From positions 124,001 to 188,000 of the forward strand of contig JAIEMA010000019.1 in assembly GCA_019752535.1 (NCBI GenBank): a DNA stretch of 64,000 nucleotides, in the 5' to 3' direction. The stretch is from Bacteriovoracaceae bacterium. Lineage in GTDB: Bacteria; Bdellovibrionota; Bacteriovoracia; Bacteriovoracales; Bacteriovoracaceae. The notes below the pieces were generated by a model, which worked only from the letters and a program-made list of their open reading frames with translations, was not told the origin of the DNA and did not search any database. Both the position numbers and the translations under genes were made by a program. Shown in pieces: positions 17,238 through 25,694 of this stretch (position 1 is the first letter of the stretch; each line of letters opens with the position of its first letter).

Positions 17238-18536
17238 ATGCCTTTAAAGACTCTGCCATGGATGGTTTTTGTCGCGGGCTTGCTCTCCCTTGCAGCAAGC
17301 GCCTTCGCACTTGATATCAACGAAGAACTCCCCAATATCCGCCTTCTCGCTGTCTACCCTGGGAACATCGTCGTTCTTAATCGTGGCGTTGAAGATGGTG
17401 TGGCCGTGGGTACACATGCGAAACTAAGGGCCAGCGAGGGTTATGCCTCAAGAGCTTTGTGTGTAAAGGTGGGGATGCTCACTTCGCACTGGAGACTCTA
17501 TCGCATCGTTGAGTCTCAACTCATATCAAAAGATCTTACCTACTCCCTTATTGGTATGGATGCTTCTGAAGCTCCAACGCGTGTTGAAGAATGGCAGAGG
17601 ATCAATCACGACAAGATAGTTCCTTCATTTGATGAAAAGAAACTTCTTCCAGAAGAAAAGAAAGAAGTCACTGAAATCAAAAGTGATCTGCCTGAGGAGC
17701 TATCAAAGGATGAAGCTTTTCTCGACTCTCAAAAATCAGCGGCTCGCCTCTTAGTAGAAAGAAATTATGACCCTGAAAGACTCAAGAGAGATTTCCAAAA
17801 AATAAATGGAAATATCTATGCTTCACCGTGGAGTACTCAAAAAGGTGGTAACACTGATATTGAAAATGTTCGCTATGGAGCAAAGCTTGCTAACGAAGGG
17901 ACAAAATATATTTTTGCCGCGGGCCTTGATCGTCGCGTTTTAAGGGCCAAAGAATCAAAGACCAATGAGAAAGTCATTAATGAAGGTACAGAGGCTAATA
18001 TTCGCCTGACTGTTAAAGAGCTCTCTCCTGGGTGGGACGCTTACAGTGATATCACTTATCGTCAGGCCCGCTTTGGTGAAGTTTCCACCCCTAAGAGTCA
18101 TTATCTGTTCGCTCCTCTAGGGTTTACTCATCATTACGCTGAAGGGAAAACGCTAAAAAAGATCTCCCTCTCCTATGCTCCGACTTACGACTCGAGGGTA
18201 CATGAAGGGTATAATGATAGCGGAAAGCGAAAAGAGTTTTCAAAAAGTGGTCTACGCCATGCACTCCGCTTGTACATGTTGATGCAATTTACTGAAGATT
18301 TTAGTATCACCAGTGATTTCTCGTGGCGTCCGATGCAGGATTTAAGCTCCTGGAGAATTGATCTCGCTGATAATCTTGCCCAAGAAAAACTCACGGCTTC
18401 AATGAGATTAGTGAAATCACTTTTTGTTGATTATGAACTTCAATGGCTTGATGATGCTCAACTTCACCGCATCAATCATTTACCACGAGTCGTGACAACG
18501 AATTCTCTTAATATCAGATACAATTTTGATTTTTAA
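17238..18536 (+). CDS. Exported protein with a probable C-terminal beta-barrel
   Basis: A 432-residue protein with a signal peptide ending ASAFA near residue 25. Residues about 33-110 form a small beta domain (LAVYPGNIVVLNRGVEDGVAVG) reminiscent of the SH3-like C-terminal domain of FlgT-type proteins. Residues about 125-190 are charged and helical. From about 200 the sequence alternates aromatic and polar residues and ends NIRYNFDF, with a terminal phenylalanine as in outer-membrane proteins. An outer-membrane location is likely. No family recognised. Its 3' end overlaps the convergent tlyA by 23 bases. Confidence 0.72.
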   Translation: MPLKTLPWMVFVAGLLSLAASAFALDINEELPNIRLLAVYPGNIVVLNRGVEDGVAVGTHAKLRASEGYASRALCVKVGMLTSHWRLYRIVESQLISKDLTYSLIGMDASEAPTRVEEWQRINHDKIVPSFDEKKLLPEEKKEVTEIKSDLPEELSKDEAFLDSQKSAARLLVERNYDPERLKRDFQKINGNIYASPWSTQKGGNTDIENVRYGAKLANEGTKYIFAAGLDRRVLRAKESKTNEKVINEGTEANIRLTVKELSPGWDAYSDITYRQARFGEVSTPKSHYLFAPLGFTHHYAEGKTLKKISLSYAPTYDSRVHEGYNDSGKRKEFSKSGLRHALRLYMLMQFTEDFSITSDFSWRPMQDLSSWRIDLADNLAQEKLTASMRLVKSLFVDYELQWLDDAQLHRINHLPRVVTTNSLNIRYNFDF

Positions 18537-19242
18537 TTAAGTGAGCGAGATACTCTCGATTGCCCGTTTTTCCTTCAATCGGACAATCAATCACTTTTCT
18601 AACCTCTAAACCGATCTCTCTAAAATGAGAGAGAGTTTCATTCAGAATTTCATCGCGAATTTTATCATCCTTAATCACACCGTCTTTGGGCAATCTTTTT
18701 GTTCCAGCTTCGAACTGAGGCTTAATAAGCGCAATGATCCATCCGCCTTCTTCAATTAAAGTCTTCACGTGAGTCATGATTTTTGTCAGAGAGATAAAAG
18801 AGACATCAATAACTGCGCCCTGAACAGGGACCAAGAAATTCACATCGAGAATGTGAGTGGATTCCATATTTTCAACGCGAGGATCTGATTTGAGTTTATC
18901 TGCGAGCTGATCTCTCCCCACATCCACTGCGAAAACTTTCTTCGCGCCTTCTCTCAGCAGAATTTCGGTGAATCCCCCCGTACTCGCACCGACATCGATA
19001 AATGTTTTATCTTGAATTGAAACTTGAAATTCTTTGAGCGCGCCTTCAAGTTTGAAAGCTCCTCTGCCCACAAAGCCTGGAGAATCGACTTCAAAAATGG
19101 AGTCACTCTCAACAAGTTCGCCTGCTTTAGTGATTAATTTATTATTGGCTTTGACTCTCCCCATCTCGATCAGGGATTTGGCTTGTGCGCGAGTGGGTGC
19201 GAGATTTTTTTCGACTAGAATTTTATCGATGCGCTCTTTCAG
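18514..19242 (-). CDS. tlyA: TlyA-family rRNA 2'-O-methyltransferase, CTG start
   Basis: A 242-residue protein: an N-terminal S4 RNA-binding domain (KERIDKILVEKNLAPTRAQA, then GRVKANNKL) and an RrmJ-type methyltransferase with SAM motif FIDVGASTGGFTEIL. TlyA methylates 16S/23S rRNA. The first ATG in the frame (19164) would delete most of the S4 domain. The frame stays open to a stop at 19273-19275, and the only start-like codon before the S4 domain is CTG at 19242, overlapping the dapF stop as CTGA. It is preceded by GGAGAG at a 5-base spacing. I therefore place the start at CTG. The neighbours and full S4 domain support this strongly, though translation initiation is inferred. Confidence 0.85.
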   Translation of the reverse strand: MKERIDKILVEKNLAPTRAQAKSLIEMGRVKANNKLITKAGELVESDSIFEVDSPGFVGRGAFKLEGALKEFQVSIQDKTFIDVGASTGGFTEILLREGAKKVFAVDVGRDQLADKLKSDPRVENMESTHILDVNFLVPVQGAVIDVSFISLTKIMTHVKTLIEEGGWIIALIKPQFEAGTKRLPKDGVIKDDKIRDEILNETLSHFREIGLEVRKVIDCPIEGKTGNREYLAHLIKNQNCI

Positions 19243-20024
19243 GAAATCTCTCCGGTAAAGACTTTTTTGATCTCACCGCTATACCAAAGATGTCCCTTGG
19301 GATCAAAACGGACTTGATGCTCTCCCCCTTTGGTGACGACAGAGATGTCATCCTTCCATCCATAAAAGGCACGTGTCGCCCATGCAACGGCCGCCACTCC
19401 TGTCCCGCATGACCAAGTCTCGCCTTCAACCCCTCTTTCAAACACGCGAAGATTCACTCTGGCTTGAGAGGCATCAGGGACTGAGATAAAATCAACGTTA
19501 GTGCCTTTAGGAAACAGACGATGACGTCTCAGTTTTGGGGCCACCAAATCAAATTCAATTTTCTGAGTATCAGGCACTTCTAAAACAAGATGAGGCACAC
19601 CTGTGTTCACATAGTACCAGCGCGAGTAAGCGGGAAAACTATCGGGTGGAAGATTTAAGTCTTGATTCTGCTCACTCATTTGAATCCATAAACGCTCACG
19701 CTCAAGTGAGGCAGTATAAACTGCATTCATGGTTTTAAAGGTCACTTCATTTTTGGATTGATGATTTTTGATAAAGTGCCAAGCGGCCGCACGTGCGGCG
19801 TTTCCGCACATCTCGGCCTCGCCTCCGTCCGCGTTCCAGAGGCGAAAGGTGAAAGCGTACTCACTGTGAGGAGTGATTTGGGCCACACCGTCGGCCCCAA
19901 TACCAAAGGCTGTGTCGCAGAGGGATATAATGAGTTCCTTCGTTAAATCGAATGATTCATGCATATGGTCGAACAGAATGAAGTGATTTCCGTTCGCTGA
20001 ATACTTGGTGAAGGCCTGTTTCAT
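19239..20024 (-). CDS. dapF: Diaminopimelate epimerase
   Basis: A 261-residue enzyme interconverting LL- and meso-diaminopimelate for peptidoglycan and lysine. The first catalytic cysteine is in EMCGNAARA near residue 74, and the second in ETWSCGTGVAA near 208. The N-terminus KYSANGNHFILFD is typical. The start at 20024 is chosen because the longer frame (20060) would run into the divergent tRNA gene, whose 5' end is at 20046. Its stop overlaps the CTG start of tlyA. Confidence 0.94.
   Translation of the reverse strand: MKQAFTKYSANGNHFILFDHMHESFDLTKELIISLCDTAFGIGADGVAQITPHSEYAFTFRLWNADGGEAEMCGNAARAAAWHFIKNHQSKNEVTFKTMNAVYTASLERERLWIQMSEQNQDLNLPPDSFPAYSRWYYVNTGVPHLVLEVPDTQKIEFDLVAPKLRRHRLFPKGTNVDFISVPDASQARVNLRVFERGVEGETWSCGTGVAAVAWATRAFYGWKDDISVVTKGGEHQVRFDPKGHLWYSGEIKKVFTGEIS
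19240..19253 (-). promoter_or_regulatory. Shine-Dalgarno and CTG start of tlyA
   Basis: On the minus strand, GGAGAG (19253-19248), ATTTC, then CTG (19242-19240), overlapping the dapF TGA stop. The strong Shine-Dalgarno and the overlap suggest re-initiation from dapF at a rare CTG codon. Confidence 0.65.
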
Positions 20025-20045
20025 GAGGTAGAGTGTAAACCCTGT

Positions 20046-20122
20046 GGGACAATAGCTCAATTGGTTAGAGCCCCCGGCTCATAACCGGGTGGTTACAGGT
20101 TCAAGTCCTGTCTGTCCCACCA
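20046..20122 (+). tRNA. tRNA with CAT anticodon (Met elongator or Ile2)
   Basis: A 77-base cloverleaf with encoded CCA. D-stem GCTC/GAGC, anticodon stem CCCGG/CCGGG around loop CTCATAA (anticodon CAT), T-stem ACAGG/CCTGT around TTCAAGT, and acceptor GGGACAA against CTGTCCC with one A-C mismatch at the seventh pair. Without the identity elements in hand I cannot separate elongator tRNA-Met from the lysidine-modified tRNA-Ile2. The discriminator is A. A strong terminator follows. Confidence 0.92.
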
Positions 20123-20133
20123 TTTTAAATATC

Positions 20134-20161
20134 AAAAGGCTGCCGCAAGGTAGCCTTTTTT
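20134..20161. terminator. Intrinsic terminator after the CAT tRNA
   Basis: AAAA, stem GGCTGCC with GNRA tetraloop GCAA and GGTAGCC (one G-T pair), then T6. The T run overlaps the end of the convergent secreted-protein gene, so it can serve both directions. Confidence 0.88.
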
Positions 20162-20654
20162 ATTTGGTAGTGGCTCGAATAATTTCTGCTGGAGTGGGTA
20201 AATTCATGTAGTTTGGATCTTTACCTAGACTACGATCACTTCCGATAACGCTTGTTCCATTACAATCACTTGTTAACGATTCATTTTGAATTTGCTTAAT
20301 GAGCTTCGCGCGGATTTCCTGACATTTCTCTAGTGTCATACCTGGAAGTTGATCGTCTGAGTGTCTATCACTCTTGATACTGACATCCTTCACATTTGTA
20401 TTTGCATAAAAAAGTGAGCCCACATAATGCATTATTGAATCAGGCGTCTCTCTTTCTGAACTCATAGACGTTTTAATATATTTAAGATTAAGAACGTAAT
20501 CCTTCTTATCATCCACAAGACCATTCAAAAGACCTTTCTTCTCCGATCTTTTTTTACACTCACTCACATCTGTTAATCTTTGGCTTAAAAGAAAACTTTC
20601 AGCAAAAGAATTAAGGCAGCTAAGAGTTAGTAGAATGGTAAAGAGTGTTTTCAT
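20160..20654 (-). CDS. Secreted protein, function unknown
   Basis: A 164-residue protein with a signal peptide (MKTLFTILLTLSCLNSFA). The mature part is charged, with three cysteines (SECKKRSEK, EKCQEIRAK and LTSDCNGTS) and a beta-rich middle with LNLKYIKTSM. No family recognised. It stands alone, facing the tRNA terminator. Confidence 0.68.
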   Translation of the reverse strand: MKTLFTILLTLSCLNSFAESFLLSQRLTDVSECKKRSEKKGLLNGLVDDKKDYVLNLKYIKTSMSSERETPDSIMHYVGSLFYANTNVKDVSIKSDRHSDDQLPGMTLEKCQEIRAKLIKQIQNESLTSDCNGTSVIGSDRSLGKDPNYMNLPTPAEIIRATTK

Positions 20655-20717
20655 CGTGATAAGTCCTTTTAAAACTTATCGCCATCTTGGTGAAAAACAT
20701 AAGTCCGACAAAATGAA

Positions 20718-21782
20718 TCAAACAAGAAAGACTTTCGCTTGGGGTATACCATTAAAACTATGATTCCAAGAGAGAGCATAACCGGCGACATGGCCCCATA
20801 AAATGACATCTCCCACACCAGCACTAAAACCATTTTTACTCAGGTGCAGGACATCATCCTCCCAGCAGGTGCTTGAGCCCCACCAGACCTCTCCGTTTAG
20901 CTCGACACGTTCGCCCTCGGCCAGTGGAATCAATGTCCACTGATGTGAGCGCACCCACCTGAGATGAGCTCCAGGAGATAACTCCCCTTCCACAAACCAT
21001 CTCTCCCCTCTCTTCTCTACACTGAGCACACGGCTAAAGGCATAACCCGCTTCTTGAGTCACGGCCCTTCCTGGCTCCATCACAAAAATAAGATCTGAAG
21101 GCATCATGGCAGCAAGTTCAGAGATGAGAGGGTCCGACATTTTAGCCCATCCGCCGCCGAGATTAATTTTCTTCAAATGGGGAAACTCTTCTCTTAACTT
21201 TAGCAACTCAGATAAAAGAGTTTTGAATGTTTCATCTGTACTCTTCTCTCCTCCATGATGGCAGTGGAGAGCATAGACTTTGTCTCTATCGGCTTTTGAA
21301 TAATTTGAAATATTTTTTCTATCAAAGCCAAAGCGCGAAGCCACAAAAGCCGGATCATCTTTTTTTAATAAACTCGATGAAGAGATTCTTAGGGCCACAT
21401 GAACATTCAATTTTTTTGCTTCTTGCCAATCCCTTTCACTTCCAACGTTCCAAATAATTTTTCGCTTTTCACATATATCTTGAATCGATTGAGCATCTAT
21501 AACCTGACCATTGGTCAGCCAGATCTCTGCCTCCGGTTTAAGATAGGGCATTACTAATTTGGCTTCCGTTAGGTTAGAGACATCGACGGCATCAAGACGT
21601 GAGGCAAAAACTTGAAGACCTTCAGACCAAGGAAAAGCCTTCACTGCGAAACTTAACTCGTGCTTTCCAAGTTTATTTTTTGTTTTTTCAACCCAATCAA
21701 GAAGAGCTTTCTTGCGAAAAATCAACCCACAGCCAGAATCTGTTTGAAGGATAAAAGCGAGTACATCTGCTGGTTTATTCAT
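20718..21782 (-). CDS. PLP-dependent fold-III decarboxylase (carboxynorspermidine/DAP decarboxylase-like)
   Basis: A 354-residue alanine-racemase-fold decarboxylase. The PLP lysine is in LSFAVKAFPW near residue 48. The substrate and phosphate sites are HCHHGGE, INLGGGW and VMEPGRAV. The active-site cysteine is in SSTCWEDDVL near residue 305. The C-terminal SFNGIP ending resembles carboxynorspermidine decarboxylase (NspC) more than LysA, which has a tyrosine at this place. This would put it in polyamine synthesis, but the fit is partial and the lysine-type reaction is not excluded. The start at 21782 overlaps the upstream stop by 8 bases, so translation is coupled to the secreted protein gene. 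Confidence 0.8.
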   Translation of the reverse strand: MNKPADVLAFILQTDSGCGLIFRKKALLDWVEKTKNKLGKHELSFAVKAFPWSEGLQVFASRLDAVDVSNLTEAKLVMPYLKPEAEIWLTNGQVIDAQSIQDICEKRKIIWNVGSERDWQEAKKLNVHVALRISSSSLLKKDDPAFVASRFGFDRKNISNYSKADRDKVYALHCHHGGEKSTDETFKTLLSELLKLREEFPHLKKINLGGGWAKMSDPLISELAAMMPSDLIFVMEPGRAVTQEAGYAFSRVLSVEKRGERWFVEGELSPGAHLRWVRSHQWTLIPLAEGERVELNGEVWWGSSTCWEDDVLHLSKNGFSAGVGDVILWGHVAGYALSWNHSFNGIPQAKVFLV

Positions 21783-23355
21783 CATTCTTTTCAACCGTTT
21801 TAAACTTGATGAAATTATCATAGCGAGCCGCTTTTACCCATTCAGAAAATGGCGGCTTCTTATCCATTCTCATGGATTGATCAATTAGACCTAACACCAG
21901 AGTGGCCCCATGAGAAGATCCATCGGCTAGTGTTGATATTGAGTGAACATAGTCACGACGATATTTTGAAGTGCTTGGCTTAGCAAAATATTCTTCTGGA
22001 TAATATAAATTTGAAGCACATGAGAATAGAGCCACGAATTGATAGGCCGGTACATTTTTTTCGATAACCATATTTTCTCGTAAGGCCCTTAAACTGCTTC
22101 CTAAATAGCTTCCGAATCCTGCATGGCCTGTGTAAATAACCACATCATCATTGGATAAGGCATTCGTCATCGCGACTTTAAAGTCTTGATGGCCCGGGTG
22201 GTCTGGCTGATTAGGCGAGATGAACAATTTGAGTTCATAACTCTTAGAGCTTAATTTTAAAATGCCTCGAATGATTATCTCAATTTTATTGTCATTGATA
22301 TTAATGACATATTTCTTAAAGATACTATTTCTTTTCACATTCCAAAGTAGCATCATCCCAGCGGTAAGAGCGGGATCATACTCTTTAAGCGAGGCTTGCA
22401 ATTGCCCCATTGAGAGCTGATCATTTTTTGAAATAATCAGATCTCTCATCACACCATTGATCTTATTTTTATCGTTTTCACTGTAAGGCTTAAAATCATG
22501 ATATTGAAAAGCACTGTAAATAAAACTTAATTTGAGAGGGCGCTTTAACTCTTTGAGTGCAGTAAAGTCGGGCTCAGCATGATCGCTTGGTAGCAAATCC
22601 ATTTTGGGCTTTGGGTCTTCCCACTGAACGCCTTCAGAAAGAATATTGGTGCAATTAAATGGCTTTTTATTGGCGTCGATTCCAATCTCTTGAGGAGACC
22701 AAAAAAACCAATAGCTCCACGGATCTATTAATCCCTTGCTGCCAATTTGATTGATCGTTGCGCAGGGATTTGTGACTGCTCTTTCTTCCAGCTTATTTTT
22801 TAGATCCAGTCTCTTATGAATGGGCACAAGAAAATACGCAAGATAGGGCTCTTTAGGGATGGGCCAATTGATCTCTTTGTAAGTCTCGTCTTTGTTTTGA
22901 CACAGATCTAATTTTATTTTGGCTTTATAAGAAACTCGCAGCGCACTTTCACCCTGAGCAATCTTTTTGCGCTCAGCTATTTTATTCAAATAGGTTTTAA
23001 CAGAATCAGGATAGTGACGCGGAATCGTTGCATCGATCTCTAAGGAATATGGGAGTTTGACTTCTTCCGTCTTAGTCACACTAAAATCGATATCTTTCTT
23101 TTCAAATCCTCCCCAGCGAATCATGTCTTTATTGGCCTGGAGGTTTGGAAGCTCAGGATAGACATAGAGATTTTGAAATATAATTGAAGAAGCGATGAGT
23201 TCGTTTTGAGTCGCTGGCTCAACGGCGGATTTCACTAAAAGAACTTCTGAATTAAAAGAAATTGAATAGCTTTTCGGGAAGCCAGAGCAGCTTAAATTTG
23301 TCCCAGAATAAGCAAAGGGTGAGATCAGTAATAAAAAGAGAGTTATGATAAACAT
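21775..23355 (-). CDS. Large secreted protein with clan-CD cysteine peptidase-like motifs
   Basis: A 526-residue protein with a signal peptide (MFIITLFLLLISPFAYS). The C-terminal third contains a hydrophobic strand ending in histidine-glycine-like DDVVIYTGHAGFGS near residue 422, and about 40 residues later a second strand ending YQFVALFSCASN. A His after one hydrophobic block and Cys after the next ([AS]-C) is the signature arrangement of clan CD (caspase, gingipain, clostripain, legumain). The N-terminal 300 residues are unrecognised and have several cysteines. Proteolytic activity is inference. It is followed by the PLP decarboxylase in an overlapping operon, a pairing I cannot explain. 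Confidence 0.65.
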   Translation of the reverse strand: MFIITLFLLLISPFAYSGTNLSCSGFPKSYSISFNSEVLLVKSAVEPATQNELIASSIIFQNLYVYPELPNLQANKDMIRWGGFEKKDIDFSVTKTEEVKLPYSLEIDATIPRHYPDSVKTYLNKIAERKKIAQGESALRVSYKAKIKLDLCQNKDETYKEINWPIPKEPYLAYFLVPIHKRLDLKNKLEERAVTNPCATINQIGSKGLIDPWSYWFFWSPQEIGIDANKKPFNCTNILSEGVQWEDPKPKMDLLPSDHAEPDFTALKELKRPLKLSFIYSAFQYHDFKPYSENDKNKINGVMRDLIISKNDQLSMGQLQASLKEYDPALTAGMMLLWNVKRNSIFKKYVININDNKIEIIIRGILKLSSKSYELKLFISPNQPDHPGHQDFKVAMTNALSNDDVVIYTGHAGFGSYLGSSLRALRENMVIEKNVPAYQFVALFSCASNLYYPEEYFAKPSTSKYRRDYVHSISTLADGSSHGATLVLGLIDQSMRMDKKPPFSEWVKAARYDNFIKFKTVEKNDE

Positions 23356-23389
23356 GACATTTATTATAACTCTCTTCTCAATTTTTAGT

Positions 23390-23545
23390 TCAGTATAATG
23401 CCACTAAAGCATGACTTGAGGAGATCTCAAGACCCATACTCCAAGAAGAAACCAAGGCTCCCTCTTCATTCATCTTCAATTGCTGATCAATTGTGACTGT
23501 CGTTACAAAGAGAGCCACGGCAAGAGCAAACTTTATCATTTTCAT
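23390..23545 (-). CDS. Small secreted or membrane peptide (51 residues)
   Basis: An open frame of 51 codons behind AAGGAG at good spacing, beginning MKMIKFALAVALFVTTVTID. The hydrophobic N-terminus is a signal peptide or single span; the remainder (LVSSWSMGLEISSSHAL) is short. It lies between the large secreted protein gene and the divergent DUF481 gene and explains most of that 346-base gap. The strong ribosome site supports real translation. Function unknown. Confidence 0.6.
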   Translation of the reverse strand: MKMIKFALAVALFVTTVTIDQQLKMNEEGALVSSWSMGLEISSSHALVALY

Positions 23546-23701
23546 ACAGAACTCCTTAGTGGAACAAGTATAACCTCGATCAAGACGAGACGAGATTTCA
23601 TGGACTTAACACGGCTTAGACCTTTTTCATTAACTTCTTGATTTCATTCATTTATCCTCACCTTTTTCCATTTCACTGCCTATTTTCGGAGGTTATTCGT
23701 C

Positions 23702-24400
23702 ATGAAGTTACTTGCTCTGCTTATTTTTGCACTCTCTCTTCCGGCCTATGCCGCTCTCACTCATGAATCTGAAGTCTCAATGGTCAATACCGGAGGAAAC
23801 TCAGAGCTTCAGGCTTATAACACCACGACAAAAAATAAATACCAGTTCACGAAAGATGCCCTCTATTTTGGTGGCCATTACACCTATGGTGAAGCGGCTA
23901 ACACACTTTCCGCTCGCAACTGGGATGTGAACACAAAGTATGAACAGTTATTGAGTGAACACTTCTCTGCTGTCTATGGAGAGATTTTAGAAGGAAACAG
24001 ATTTCAAGATGTGAAAATACGATATAACACAGATGCAGGTTTAAAATACTACGCCGTTAAATCAGACGCACAAAGCTGGTTCTTTGAAGGAGCTTACCGT
24101 TATACCATTGAAGATCGCTACGTTGCTGAGAACGTGTATCAGCATAAAGCTCGCACCTATACTGAATGGAACAAAAAATATTCAGAAACTCTTCAGTGGA
24201 AACTTTGGTTGGAGTACATTCCAAACTTTTCAAACGGACATGACTGGATGATGACGGGTGAAGCTTCTGCAACTGCGATTCTCACTTCCATGTTCTCACT
24301 TAAGGTGGCTTACAAGGGTCTCTACGATAATCTTCCAGCAAGCTCTAACTTAAAAAATTATGACTACATCACGACTACAAGTTTAGTCGCCAAGTTTTAA
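23702..24400 (+). CDS. DUF481 outer-membrane beta-barrel
   Basis: A 232-residue protein with a signal peptide (MKLLALLIFALSLPAYA) and repeated amphipathic strands. The family signature is visible as EVSMVNTGGNSELQAYN at the mature start and the terminal TTTSLVAKF, with phenylalanine last for BAM recognition. DUF481 (COG3137, YdiY) proteins form small outer-membrane barrels of unknown, perhaps acid- or salt-stress-related function. The ATG follows GGAGG. A 12-base-pair hairpin follows the stop. Confidence 0.9.
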   Translation: MKLLALLIFALSLPAYAALTHESEVSMVNTGGNSELQAYNTTTKNKYQFTKDALYFGGHYTYGEAANTLSARNWDVNTKYEQLLSEHFSAVYGEILEGNRFQDVKIRYNTDAGLKYYAVKSDAQSWFFEGAYRYTIEDRYVAENVYQHKARTYTEWNKKYSETLQWKLWLEYIPNFSNGHDWMMTGEASATAILTSMFSLKVAYKGLYDNLPASSNLKNYDYITTTSLVAKF

Positions 24401-24406
24401 ACACTT

Positions 24407-24433
24407 TGAGGAGTGTAAATCTTACACTCCTCA
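24407..24433 (+). terminator. Hairpin terminator after the DUF481 gene
   Basis: Twelve-base-pair stem TGAGGAGTGTAA/TTACACTCCTCA with loop ATC. It is followed by CCCCC then TTTT, so the U run is delayed; termination or 3'-end protection is probable. Confidence 0.7.
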
Positions 24434-24470
24434 CCCCCTTTTCATTGAATCAAAGACATAATCTTGCACG

Positions 24471-25694
24471 ATGAAAACGGCACTTCTCTTCACACTTCTT
24501 CTCTCTTTTAAGGCTTGGTCCGGGCCGGTTGAGCTATTTAAGTCGCAATTTCCTTCATCCCTGGGCCCAATCACTAATCAAGCCTTTTGTTGGGAGAATA
24601 ATCAGGGCGAAGCTGGCGGTTATCGCAATGAAGCCAAACAGAGACTGGCCTCACTTACAAAACTTTTTACAACATTATCCTCACTTGAATCCTTAGGACC
24701 CGAGAAAACCTGGACCACCACTGTGTGGATCAACAATGACAGAGTTCATATCGCTGGGGACTTTGACCCATGGTTTGAAGAAGAAAAGATCTTTTCACTC
24801 ATTGAGAATTTGAAGGCCTTGGGTTTGACTAAAATCAAAGAACTTACCTTTGATAGTCGCTTCGTCTTTACTGATATGCCTCAAGGACAACACACCCCTG
24901 TGAGCTCAACTCTAGTAAGTAATGCTCTTATTCACTATTTTAACCCAACTGGAAAATTTGGAGCGATTGCTAAAGAGAGACTTCTTTCTGTCAAAAAATT
25001 CCAGGAAGAAGAAGGCATCAACTACTCTCTTCCTGCGGCAGGTATCCCAACAAGCAATGTAAAGTTTGTGAATGTTAATCCCTTGATGAACCTGGCCGGC
25101 TCATCCCTTCATACCCACCAATCAAAGCCTCTTGTGACTATTTTAAAAGCTATGAATATGATGTCTAAAAACATGGTGGCCAATGTGCTTTGGGAAGAAT
25201 CAAAAAAAGTCACTGATCCACTCAAGGTCTTTGCGAAATATGGCATTCTTCCCACTGAGATCACTCTCAATAATGGATCAGGTCTTCCAGTGATAAGTGG
25301 GCAAACTCGTCTTGATAATTTGGCCAGCTGCCAGTCTATCCTTAAACTTCTTAGGGCCCTTGAGATAAAGGCATCGAATCTCAAACTCAACATTGATGAG
25401 TTTGTGGCCGTAGGGACGGATCTGGGCTCATTAAAAGAGCGATTTTTAAATGATCTGCCGCTTAAAGAGTCAATCGCGGCAAAGACGGGAACTCTCAAAA
25501 ACAGCTCTACTCTCGCAGGATGGATTGAAAGTGCTAAGCCTCTACGTTTTGTGATTTTAAATCATGTCACGGAGACACTTAAAGCGAGAGATTGGCAGGA
25601 CCAGTTTCTCTCAAAGTGGATCTCTCAAACAGCGAGACCAAGAAATTATAGCTCTGAAATGATTTATCCCGTTGATTCAAATTTCTTTAATTAG
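24471..25694 (+). CDS. dacB: D-alanyl-D-alanine carboxypeptidase/endopeptidase (PBP4, S13)
   Basis: A 407-residue periplasmic penicillin-binding protein of family S13. The signal peptide ends near KAWS. The SxxK nucleophile is in ASLTKLFT near residue 61, the SxN motif in MSKNMVAN, and the KTG triad in AAKTGTLKNSST near residue 340. It cleaves the terminal D-Ala and cross-bridges of peptidoglycan. In E. coli DacB is 477 residues with two inserted domains; this shorter form has a reduced insert. Its last 8 bases overlap the convergent O-methyltransferase. Confidence 0.92.
   Translation: MKTALLFTLLLSFKAWSGPVELFKSQFPSSLGPITNQAFCWENNQGEAGGYRNEAKQRLASLTKLFTTLSSLESLGPEKTWTTTVWINNDRVHIAGDFDPWFEEEKIFSLIENLKALGLTKIKELTFDSRFVFTDMPQGQHTPVSSTLVSNALIHYFNPTGKFGAIAKERLLSVKKFQEEEGINYSLPAAGIPTSNVKFVNVNPLMNLAGSSLHTHQSKPLVTILKAMNMMSKNMVANVLWEESKKVTDPLKVFAKYGILPTEITLNNGSGLPVISGQTRLDNLASCQSILKLLRALEIKASNLKLNIDEFVAVGTDLGSLKERFLNDLPLKESIAAKTGTLKNSSTLAGWIESAKPLRFVILNHVTETLKARDWQDQFLSKWISQTARPRNYSSEMIYPVDSNFFN

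Noticed and set aside
20718-21782. Plain diaminopimelate decarboxylase LysA
   Set aside because: Not excluded, but the C-terminal FNG ending and short length fit the carboxynorspermidine decarboxylase group better; dapF is nearby but in a different operon.
25109-25498. 129-codon open frame antisense to dacB
   Set aside because: Shadow of the PBP4 gene; no ribosome site or family features, while dacB motifs cover the same bases.
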